Source: an uncultured Streptomyces sp.
GTDB taxonomy: Bacteria; Actinomycetota; Actinomycetes; Streptomycetales; Streptomycetaceae
Reading direction: 5' to 3'
Assembly: GCA_946480485.1 (NCBI GenBank)
Contig: CAMLJW010000207.1
Location: 1-8,805, forward strand
DNA length: 8,805 nt
In this document: positions 1-5,038 of the stretch, piece by piece
Layout of the letters: each line of letters opens with the position of its first letter
Position numbering within the stretch: position 1 is the first letter of the stretch
The notes under the pieces: model-generated
Seen by the model: only the letters and a program-made list of their open reading frames with translations
Database searches by the model: none
Told to the model about the DNA's origin: nothing
Translations under genes and position numbers: made by a program

Positions 1-486
1 GTCGGCGCCGCCACCGAGGTGGAGCTGAAGGAGAAGAAGCACCGTCTGGAGGACGCCATCTCCGCGACCCGTGCTGCGGTCGAGGAGGGCATCGTCTCCG
101 GTGGTGGCTCCGCCCTGGTCCACGCCGCCAAGGTCCTCGAGGGCAACCTCGGCAAGACCGGCGACGAGGCCACCGGTGTCGCCGTCGTCCGCCGGGCGGT
201 CGTCGAGCCCCTGCGCTGGATCGCCGAGAACGCGGGCCTCGAGGGCTATGTCATCACCTCCAAGGTGGCCGACCTCGACAAGGGCCAGGGCTTCAACGCC
301 GCGACCGGCGAGTACGGCGACCTGGTGAAGCAGGGCGTCATCGACCCCGTCAAGGTCACCCGCTCCGCCCTGGAGAACGCCGCCTCCATCGCCTCCCTGC
401 TCCTCACGACCGAGACCCTGGTCGTCGAGAAGCCGGCCGAGGAGGAGCCGGAGGCAGCGGGCAGCGGCCACGGCCACGCCCACTGA
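1..486 (+). CDS. groEL1: 60-kDa chaperonin GroEL1, C-terminal part (5' end outside window)
   Basis: ATP-dependent chaperonin subunit that folds cytosolic proteins with GroES. The reading frame is open from base 1, so only the last 161 residues of a protein usually about 540 long are present. Visible are [20 protein letters not shown], which contains the Asp matching E. coli ATPase residue D398 (bases 52-54), then [12 protein letters not shown] at the return of the intermediate and equatorial domains, and [20 protein letters not shown] plus [14 protein letters not shown] of the C-terminal equatorial domain. The tail is acidic and then His-rich (GSGHGHAH) instead of the GGM repeats of E. coli GroEL. 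In actinobacteria such a His-rich end marks GroEL1, the copy normally encoded next to groES, whereas GroEL2 keeps a GGM-type end. The TGA stop is at 484-486 and a strong hairpin follows 50 bases later. The family is certain; the choice of the GroEL1 paralogue rests on the tail and the neighbourhood. Confidence 0.95.
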   Translation, partial: VGAATEVELKEKKHRLEDAISATRAAVEEGIVSGGGSALVHAAKVLEGNLGKTGDEATGVAVVRRAVVEPLRWIAENAGLEGYVITSKVADLDKGQGFNAATGEYGDLVKQGVIDPVKVTRSALENAASIASLLLTTETLVVEKPAEEEPEAAGSGHGHAH

Positions 487-536
487 GCGTCGAAAGCGTC
501 GACCTCCAGGGCGGTACGTTCCTGACGGACACCCGA

Positions 537-587
537 CGAAGGCCCGGTACCCCGAGCTCGGCCCGAGCTCGGGGTACCGGGCCTTCG
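537..587. terminator. Perfect 24-bp inverted repeat, terminator after groEL1
   Basis: The arms at 537-560 and 564-587 are exact reverse complements (24 bp) around a 3-base loop (GCC). It starts 50 bases after the groEL1 stop. There is no U tract, which is usual for Streptomyces terminators. Because the dyad is symmetric it could also stop minus-strand transcription arriving from the SnoaL-like gene. Confidence 0.9.
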
Positions 588-647
588 CGCTGCCGGCCTT
601 CATCGGATACCAGCCGAAAGCCCGGGTACCCCGCACGAACGAGGACT

Positions 648-678
648 TCCGGCCCGCTTGCCGAGAGCAAGCACCGGA
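648..678 (-). terminator. Hairpin downstream of the SnoaL-like gene
   Basis: TCCGG (648-652) pairs with CCGGA (674-678), and GCTTGC (656-661) pairs with GCAAGC (667-672) around the loop CGAGA. The two stems are separated by a 3x1 internal loop. In the minus direction it lies about 58 bases past the stop codon of the gene at 736-1443, as expected for its terminator. No U tract is present. Confidence 0.6.
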
Positions 679-735
679 CGCCGCTCCTTGACCGGCGAAC
701 GTTTCCGGCCGAGGCACGGGCCAGATCTTGTCGAA

Positions 736-1443
736 CTAGACCTCGTACTGGTCGAGCACGCCGAGCTGGGCCATCAGCCCCAGCCGGTCGTACTGCCACC
801 AGCCCTCGACGATCTTGCCGTCCTCCTGGCACCGGAAGATGGTCGATCCGGTCATGGCGACGTGTTCGCCGCTCGCCGGAATCCCCAGGAAGTCGCCCTT
901 GTGGGTGCCGTTCCAGGTCCAGCGCGTACAGACCCGGTCGTTCTCTGTGATCTGGTCCTCGACGGTGAAGGCGAAGTCGAACGCCCCGCGCCACATCTCC
1001 ATCTCGCGCCGGAACGCGTCCAGCCCGAGGACGTCCTGCTCGTTGGAGGGATCGTGATCGTGGTAGTTCTCCGCGATCAGGTCGTTGAGCGGAGACAGTT
1101 CACCCTTCGCGGCCACCGTCTCGAAGAACCTGCGGATGTTGGCCGCGTACAGCTGCTCGTCACGCACCACGTCCAGGTCCGTGAACGTCGGCATCTCGTC
1201 GCAGAGCGCCACCATCTGCCGGAAGACCTCGTCCGTTTCGGGAAGATTCGAGTTCCGCATCGCATCCTCGTACGACGGGAACTCGACGATCTCAATGATG
1301 TGCGACGAGTCGGACCGGTCCTTGCCGATCAGATTGTGCGTGGCGGTCCGCTTTCCCTTGGTCCGCTCGACCCACGTGTCCATGAGCCGATTCATCTCGT
1401 CGAACCGGCTGGTCTTGCAGTCGATCAGTTGTACGAATGTCAT
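736..1443 (-). CDS. Two-domain SnoaL-like (ester cyclase family) protein
   Basis: A 235-residue protein of unknown substrate. Residues 1 to about 95 have the look of a ferredoxin-like (dimeric alpha/beta barrel) domain: a start strand MTFVQLIDCK, a helix around 13-28, and strand HIIEIVEF followed by the typical PSYEDAMRNS. Residues about 98-232 are a SnoaL-like/ester cyclase domain, with YHDHDP (127-132), TRWTWNGTHKGDFLGIPASG (173-192), GSTIFR and the closing EGWWQYDRLGLMAQLG. SnoaL cyclases use a His/Asp pair for intramolecular aldol closure of polyketides, but most relatives outside antibiotic clusters have no proven reaction. The ATG at 1441-1443 is preceded by GGGAGG (1451-1456) with a 7-base spacer. 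It lies 123 bases downstream of the SDR gene on the same strand but has its own likely promoter. No polyketide synthase genes are nearby. The fold assignment of the first domain is inferred from pattern only. Confidence 0.85.
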   Translation of the reverse strand: MTFVQLIDCKTSRFDEMNRLMDTWVERTKGKRTATHNLIGKDRSDSSHIIEIVEFPSYEDAMRNSNLPETDEVFRQMVALCDEMPTFTDLDVVRDEQLYAANIRRFFETVAAKGELSPLNDLIAENYHDHDPSNEQDVLGLDAFRREMEMWRGAFDFAFTVEDQITENDRVCTRWTWNGTHKGDFLGIPASGEHVAMTGSTIFRCQEDGKIVEGWWQYDRLGLMAQLGVLDQYEV

Positions 1444-1484
1444 GACGCTGCCTCCCGGCCCCCGGGATATGGTCGAATGCCCCC

Positions 1485-1514
1485 ATTTTAGTGAAAATCA
1501 CTGAGGGGTGTCTT
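1485..1514 (-). promoter_or_regulatory. Probable sigma-HrdB-type promoter of the SnoaL-like gene
   Basis: Read on the minus strand, AAGACA (1509-1514) and TAAAAT (1485-1490) are separated by 18 bases and match the -35 and -10 consensus at 4/6 and 5/6. Transcription would start near 1478, giving a leader of about 35 bases with the GGGAGG ribosome site. The stretch is markedly AT-rich for this genome. Confidence 0.55.
1490..1502. promoter_or_regulatory. Small dyad inside the SnoaL-like gene promoter (possible operator)
   Basis: AGTG (1490-1493) and CACT (1499-1502) are reverse complements around AAAAT. The dyad abuts the predicted -10 box, where a bound repressor would block RNA polymerase. 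Its binding protein is unknown, and such a short dyad could be chance. Confidence 0.3.
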
Positions 1515-1566
1515 AGTTGAATGAGTGACTTGCAATGACCGGACGAGAAAGGCCCCGGCACTCGCC

Positions 1567-2340
1567 CTACCGCGGCTCGTACTTCCGGCCCGTCTTCGAG
1601 CTGATCCCCCCGAGCAGCGCCCGCGGGGTCACCTTCACGACACCCATGAGGGCCTTGTAACGCGGGTCGGGGATGGAGAGCGACTTGCCGCGAGCCAGGT
1701 CCGCGAGGGCCGCTGAGACCAGTTTGTCGGCGTCGAGCCACATCCACTTGGGGACGTTGTCCGTGCTCATCCCGGCGCGCTCGTGGAACTCGGTGCGCAC
1801 GAAGCCGGGACACAGGGCCATCAGGCGGACACCGGAACCGGCCAGGTCCTTCGCCGCGCCCTGCGTGAACTGCACGACCCAGGCCTTGGACGCGCCGTAC
1901 GTACCGCGCGGCACGAACGCGGCCACCGACGCGACGTTGACGACACCCCCGCGGCCACGTTCCCGCATCGACTCCGTCGCCGCCGAGGTCAGCCGGAGCA
2001 CCGCCTCGCAGTGCACCTTGAGCATCTTCAGCTCGTCCGCCATCGATACGTCCAGATAGCGGCCCTTGTTGGCGAAGCCCGCGTTGTTGACCAGCAGGTC
2101 GACCGGGTTCCTGCGGTCCGAGAGGCGGTTGGCCACCGCCTCGATGCCGCCGTCCGTCGCCAGGTCGGCCGTCAGCACCTCCGCCTCGATGCCGTGCCGG
2201 TCGTGCAACTCGGTCGCCTGCTCGCCGAGCCGCTTCGTGTCACGCGCCACCAGCACGAGGTTGTGGCCGTCGGAGGCCAGGCGCCGCGCGAAGGCGGCGC
2301 CGATGCCCGCGGTCGATCCCGTAATCAGAGCCGTTGTCAT
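1567..2340 (-). CDS. Short-chain dehydrogenase/reductase (SDR), DltE/COG0300-like
   Basis: A 257-residue classical SDR, the usual length for the family. TGSTAGIG (7-14) is the Rossmann cofactor loop. Arg33 right after the second strand (LVLVARD) favours NADPH over NADH by family rule. ADLA (58-61) contacts adenine and NNAG is at 85-88. The catalytic Ser138 and Tyr148-x3-Lys152 (YGASK) are present, followed by CPGFVRT (177-183). The Asn of the catalytic tetrad, expected in the helix near 110, appears replaced by His110 (KVHCEAVL). The substrate is not predictable. The start is fixed by the fold, because the ATG is six codons before the glycine motif. No ribosome site lies at normal distance, and a -10-like box ends 8 bases before the ATG, so the mRNA may be leaderless. 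It is divergent from a LysR gene, the usual layout for a LysR-controlled target. Confidence 0.92.
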   Translation of the reverse strand: MTTALITGSTAGIGAAFARRLASDGHNLVLVARDTKRLGEQATELHDRHGIEAEVLTADLATDGGIEAVANRLSDRRNPVDLLVNNAGFANKGRYLDVSMADELKMLKVHCEAVLRLTSAATESMRERGRGGVVNVASVAAFVPRGTYGASKAWVVQFTQGAAKDLAGSGVRLMALCPGFVRTEFHERAGMSTDNVPKWMWLDADKLVSAALADLARGKSLSIPDPRYKALMGVVKVTPRALLGGISSKTGRKYEPR

Positions 2341-2348
2341 GGGCCAAG

Positions 2349-2354
2349 ATTATT
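2349..2354 (-). promoter_or_regulatory. -10 box of the SDR gene, probably leaderless
   Basis: On the minus strand AATAAT matches TATAAT at 5/6 and ends 8 bases before the ATG, which puts the start point at or 1-2 bases before the start codon. No convincing -35 is seen, which would suit activator dependence. Confidence 0.45.
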
Positions 2355-2389
2355 GACTCCCACTCCAGATCACCGGATTCCCGGGCTCC

Positions 2390-2418
2390 GTTCGCCGGCC
2401 GAACCGACGGTTCCGAAC
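2390..2418. promoter_or_regulatory. Candidate LysR operator (T-N11-A dyad) in the divergent gap
   Basis: GTTCG (2390-2394) and CGAAC (2400-2404) form a dyad around CCGGC. It fits the LTTR box T-N11-A with T at 2391 and A at 2403. A second palindrome, GTTC-C-GAAC (2410-2418), repeats the same half sites five bases later. It sits about 50 bp upstream of the SDR start and about 100 bp upstream of lysR, typical for a LysR regulator controlling a divergent target and itself. Confidence 0.5.
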
Positions 2419-2505
2419 ACCGACCGCACGATGCGTCAGCTCTGCCCCCGCGCATGGACACTCAAAGACGCGACGCGATATTCCATGTCACGTCCAAGGC
2501 TTGCT

Positions 2506-2511
2506 TATACT
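2506..2511 (+). promoter_or_regulatory. -10 box of the lysR gene, leaderless start
   Basis: TATACT matches TATAAT at 5/6 and is followed by exactly six bases (2512-2517) and then GTG. The transcription start would fall on the first base of the codon. ATGTCA at 2485-2490 is a weak -35 candidate at 15-base spacing. Confidence 0.65.
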
Positions 2512-2517
2512 CAAAAG

Positions 2518-3414
2518 GTGATCGAGGCCCGTCATCTCCGTGTGCTGCGCGCGGTGGCCGCCACCGGTTCCTTCTCGGCGGCCGGGCGTGAACTGGGATG
2601 CACTCAGCCCGCCGTCAGCCAGCAGATAAAGGCCCTCGAAGCCTCCGTCGGTACGCCGCTGCTGGTCCGCACGGGCCGGGAGATGCGCCTGACGCAGGCC
2701 GGCGAGGCACTCGTACGCCATGCCGTGGGCATCCTTGCCGGCCTCACGGCCGCCCATGAGGAGGTCGTTGCCATCGCGGGTCTGCGCGCAGGCCGCGTCC
2801 GCCTGGTCTCGTTCCCCAGCGGCAGCTCCACGCTCGTACCGACCGCGCTCGCCGCCCTGCGCGCCGCGCACCCCGGCACCCGGGTCCTACTGGAGGAGGC
2901 CGAGCCGCCGAAGTCCGTCGAGATGCTGCGCGACGGCGACTGCGACGTGGCCCTGGCCTTCCGGTACGAGGGCGCGGCGGGCGCCGAGGAGTGGGCGGAC
3001 CTCGTGGTACGTCCGCTGCTCAGGGACCGGCTCGTGGGGCTCGTGCCCGAGGGACATCGGCTGGCCCGTGCGGAGTCCGTCGCCATCGGCGAACTGGCCG
3101 GAGAACCATGGATCGCGGGCTGTCCCCGCTGTCGCGGCCAGCTGGTCGAGGCCTGCGAGAGCGCGGGCTTCACACCCCGCATCGACTTCGCGACCGACGA
3201 CTACCCAGCGGTGGTCGGTTTGGTGGGGGCGGGCCTCGGCGTAGCCGTTCTGCCTGAGCTGGCCATCGAATCCGTACGCCCCAAGCGGGCCCGCACGGTG
3301 AGAGTGGAGCCGGCGGTCCGGCGGGAGATCGTCGCGCTCACGCTGCCTGACCTGGCCCAAGTGCCGGCGGTTGCGGCCACGCTGAACCAGCTTGCCAGGG
3401 CCGCGGCGCGCTGA
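2518..3414 (+). CDS. LysR-type transcriptional regulator
   Basis: A 298-residue LTTR, the usual family length. The N-terminal winged helix-turn-helix spans residues 1-60: a conserved opening (RHLRVLRAVAATGSFSAAGR), the recognition helix TQPAVSQQIKALE (29-41), then TPLLVRTGREMRLTQAGEAL. A linker helix (to about 90) leads to a type-2 periplasmic-binding-like effector domain from GRVRLVSFPSGSS to the end. WIAGCPRCRGQL (198-209) has two cysteines two residues apart (C202, C205) in the effector domain. The frame is open upstream to 1783, but that part runs antisense through the SDR gene and is not coding. GTG at 2518 is chosen because homology begins there and a -10 box lies 6 bases ahead. The in-frame ATG at 2485 would add 11 residues and place the -10 box inside the gene. 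Its likely target is the divergent SDR gene and perhaps the SnoaL-like gene beyond it; the effector is unknown. Confidence 0.92.
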   Translation: MIEARHLRVLRAVAATGSFSAAGRELGCTQPAVSQQIKALEASVGTPLLVRTGREMRLTQAGEALVRHAVGILAGLTAAHEEVVAIAGLRAGRVRLVSFPSGSSTLVPTALAALRAAHPGTRVLLEEAEPPKSVEMLRDGDCDVALAFRYEGAAGAEEWADLVVRPLLRDRLVGLVPEGHRLARAESVAIGELAGEPWIAGCPRCRGQLVEACESAGFTPRIDFATDDYPAVVGLVGAGLGVAVLPELAIESVRPKRARTVRVEPAVRREIVALTLPDLAQVPAVAATLNQLARAAAR

Positions 3415-3479
3415 GAGCAGCACCCTACTGAGGCCAGAACAGCGTCTCCCGGGGCGAAGAGCAGGTTGCGTGCGCGTGC

Positions 3480-3505
3480 CCGGTGCGCATGTCCGGTGCG
3501 CAAGT
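3480..3505. repeat. Two 13-base tandem repeats between lysR and whiD
   Basis: CCGGTGCGCATGT (3480-3492) is followed directly by CCGGTGCGCAAGT (3493-3505), with one mismatch, and then by a fragment beginning CCGTGCA. TGCGC (3471-3475) can pair with GCGCA (3485-3489), a weak hairpin between two convergent genes. No stronger terminator is seen in this gap. Confidence 0.6.
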
Positions 3506-3523
3506 CCGTGCAGAAACGTTCCT

Positions 3524-3853
3524 TCAGTTGTTCGGCGAGGCGCTTCTGCCGGGCGCCGACGCCGAGACCAGGCGGTGGCGTGCCCGTCCCATGAGCTCTT
3601 CGCGCTCGTCCTCGGTCAGCCCGCCCCACACCCCGTACGGCTCGCGCACCGACAGCGCGTGGGCGGCGCACTCCGCTCGTACCGGGCATCTCATGCAAAC
3701 CTCTTTGGCCGAGTTCTCGCGAGCACTCCGCGCCGCACCGCGCTCACCCTCCGGGTGGAAGAAGAGCGAACTGTCGACTCCGCGGCAGGCTGCGAGAAGC
3801 TGCCAGTCCCACAGATCCGCGTTCGGTCCGGGAAGGCGGGAGAAATCTGCCAT
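3524..3853 (-). CDS. whiD: WhiB-like Fe-S protein WhiD, sporulation regulator
   Basis: A 109-residue WhiB-family protein, the Streptomyces orthologue of mycobacterial WhiB3. Four cysteines at 23, 53, 56 and 62 (C-x29-C-x2-C-x5-C) bind an oxygen- and NO-sensitive [4Fe-4S] cluster. GVWGG (74-78) is the turn that contacts region 4 of the principal sigma factor, and a basic stretch (RARHRLV) follows. WhiD is known in S. coelicolor to be needed for late sporulation and spore wall maturation, and to bind the housekeeping sigma factor HrdB. The opening residues MADFSRLPGPNADLWDWQLL match WhiD as I remember it; the last ten or so residues are probably variable. The ATG at 3851-3853 has a consensus AAGGAG (3862-3867) 8 bases upstream. 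It is divergent from bldM across a shared 389-bp control region and convergent with lysR, with about 110 bp between. Confidence 0.95.
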   Translation of the reverse strand: MADFSRLPGPNADLWDWQLLAACRGVDSSLFFHPEGERGAARSARENSAKEVCMRCPVRAECAAHALSVREPYGVWGGLTEDEREELMGRARHRLVSASAPGRSASPNN

Positions 3854-3929
3854 AGCGGTGTCTCCTTGCTGCCGTTCTGTGCGGATACGTGCTCATGACC
3901 GTACAACGACGATCTAAGGAGATGAAAAT

Positions 3930-3965
3930 ATGACTCATTGCGAATCTAGCTACAGACACCAGTAA
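3930..3965 (+). other. Candidate 11-codon micro-ORF with consensus ribosome site
   Basis: ATG at 3930 opens MTHCESSYRHQ and ends at TAA 3963-3965. TAAGGAG (3915-3921) lies 8 bases upstream, a near-perfect Shine-Dalgarno. The codons (TCT, AGA, TAA) are unlike those of the neighbouring genes, and no clear plus-strand promoter is seen ahead of it, so it may be chance or a remnant. Confidence 0.15.
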
Positions 3966-4081
3966 ATGGGAAGAAAAACGGCTGAATGGGGCACGTCTTG
4001 TGATGAAATTTTGAGGGTCCGTCCCGGTGTCTGCATCGTGTTCGCACCCTCACGTAGAGTGCCGAAGATGGCTCACGGCCC

Positions 4082-4109
4082 CGTAACTCTTTCGAGTGAC
4101 CGTCGTTGA
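4082..4109 (+). promoter_or_regulatory. Sigma-BldN promoter of bldM
   Basis: CGTAAC (4082-4087) and CGTTGA (4104-4109), spaced by 16 bases, agree exactly with the sigma-BldN consensus as I know it. bldM is an established direct BldN target in S. coelicolor. The start point should lie near 4116, giving a leader of about 125 bases. AGTGA at 4096-4100 lies between the two boxes and resembles a half site for the repressor BldD, which is known to control bldM. Confidence 0.8.
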
Positions 4110-4242
4110 GAGTGCAGAGGCGGTTGAAGGAACAAGCGCTCGGGAGACGGCAGTGTCCGTCGGCGAGTGTCGACCGCACAGGTGACGATTTCGTACCAGC
4201 CTGGAGGCTCAAGGTGACGCGCATCAGCTGCGGAGGGCGGCC

Positions 4243-4854
4243 ATGACATCCGTCCTCGTCTGCGACGACTCCCCGCTTGCTCGAGAGGCGCTCCGCCGTG
4301 CGGTCGCGACCGTGCCCGGCGTCGAGCGCGTGACGACGGCGGCCAACGGCGAGGAAGTCCTCCGCCGCTGGGGTGCCGACCGCTCGGACCTGATTCTGAT
4401 GGACGTACGCATGCCCGGTCTGGGCGGCGTGGAGACCGTCCGGCGGCTACTGTCGGCCGACCCCGGTGCGCGCATCATCATGCTCACCGTTGCCGAGGAC
4501 CTGGACGGCGTGGCCCTCGCCGTGGCCGCCGGTGCCCGCGGCTATCTGCACAAGGACGCCTCGCGCGCGGAACTGCGGGCGACCGTGACCCAGGCGCTCG
4601 CCGACCCCACCTGGCGGCTCGCCCCGCGCAGGCTGCGGTCGGCCGAGATGGGCGCCGCGCCCACGCTCACCGCACGCGAGATCCAGGTCCTGGAGGGCAT
4701 GAGCCATGGCCGGTCGAACGCGGAGATCGGCCGTGAGCTGTTCCTCTCCGAGGACACCGTCAAGACGCACGCCCGGCGACTCTTCAAGAAGCTCGGCGCC
4801 TCGGACCGCGCACACGCGGTGGCGCTCGGCTTCCGGTGGGGCCTGGTCCGCTAG
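4243..4854 (+). CDS. bldM: Orphan response regulator BldM (NarL/FixJ type)
   Basis: A 203-residue DNA-binding response regulator controlling aerial mycelium and sporulation genes. The receiver domain spans residues 1 to about 120 with acidic Asp8/Asp9, the phosphoryl site Asp54 (LILMDVRMPG), Thr82 and Lys104 (YLHKD). The LuxR-type helix-turn-helix spans about 141-203: LTAREIQVLEGMSHGRSNAE, then LSEDTVKTHARRLFKKLG. Receiver key residues are kept although no histidine kinase is adjacent; published work in S. coelicolor indicates that BldM works largely without phosphorylation. BldM acts as a homodimer on one gene set and as a heterodimer with WhiI on late sporulation genes. The ATG at 4243 is preceded by GGAGG (4232-4236) at 6 bases. 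Transcription comes from the BldN promoter upstream. Length and sequence match S. coelicolor BldM closely. Confidence 0.96.
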   Translation: MTSVLVCDDSPLAREALRRAVATVPGVERVTTAANGEEVLRRWGADRSDLILMDVRMPGLGGVETVRRLLSADPGARIIMLTVAEDLDGVALAVAAGARGYLHKDASRAELRATVTQALADPTWRLAPRRLRSAEMGAAPTLTAREIQVLEGMSHGRSNAEIGRELFLSEDTVKTHARRLFKKLGASDRAHAVALGFRWGLVR

Positions 4855-4883
4855 GTGAGCGAACCGTCGCGGGGGTACGCCAT

Positions 4884-4909
4884 CCCCGCCCGCCGCACGG
4901 CGGGTGGGG
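4884..4909 (+). terminator. GC-rich hairpin after bldM
   Basis: The 12-base arms at 4884-4895 and 4898-4909 pair fully with one position as G:U, around CA (in practice a 4-base loop). It starts 30 bases past the bldM stop. No U tract. It suggests that shbA is not simply the second gene of a bldM operon. Confidence 0.6.
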
Positions 4910-5038
4910 CCGAGCCGGAGCGGGGAGCGATGTCGGCCGCTCGGGTCCCCGATCCCCGTTTCCCGGCGGATGCCGCATCCTTGAGGTGTGGAGTTCCTCG
5001 GGGACGAGTCGGTCGAGCGGGAGGGGAGGGCGCAGGAG

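Larger units (their letters stand above)
3854..4242. promoter_or_regulatory. Shared whiD/bldM control region, partly AT-rich
   Basis: No protein gene of normal size lies here. By hand count, bases 3901-4020 hold about 52 G or C in 120 (about 43%), far below the surrounding genes. The region holds the whiD ribosome site, the bldM sigma-BldN promoter, an imperfect dyad CACCCT-N5-AGAGTG (4045-4061), and the -10-like TAGAGT at 4055-4060, which might serve a second bldM promoter. On the minus strand TAGATT (3944-3949, plus strand AATCTA) could be a whiD -10, but no good -35 accompanies it. Confidence 0.7.

Noticed and set aside
658..1491. 277-codon plus-strand frame opposite the SnoaL-like gene
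   Set aside because: Shadow of the minus-strand gene, which has a good ribosome site and clear SnoaL-like motifs.
1783..2517. Upstream extension of the lysR frame through the SDR gene
   Set aside because: It is antisense to a complete SDR with all its motifs, and the LysR homology begins only at 2518 beside a -10 box.
2887..3698. Minus-strand frames across lysR and the lysR-whiD gap
   Set aside because: Arg/Ala/Gly-rich shadow translations without motifs. They overlap lysR antisense and run into whiD in another frame.
3953..4033. 8-bp inverted repeat CAGACACC / GGTGTCTG flanking 65 bases
   Set aside because: About one such match is expected by chance in a gap of this size, and no transposase or target duplication accompanies it.
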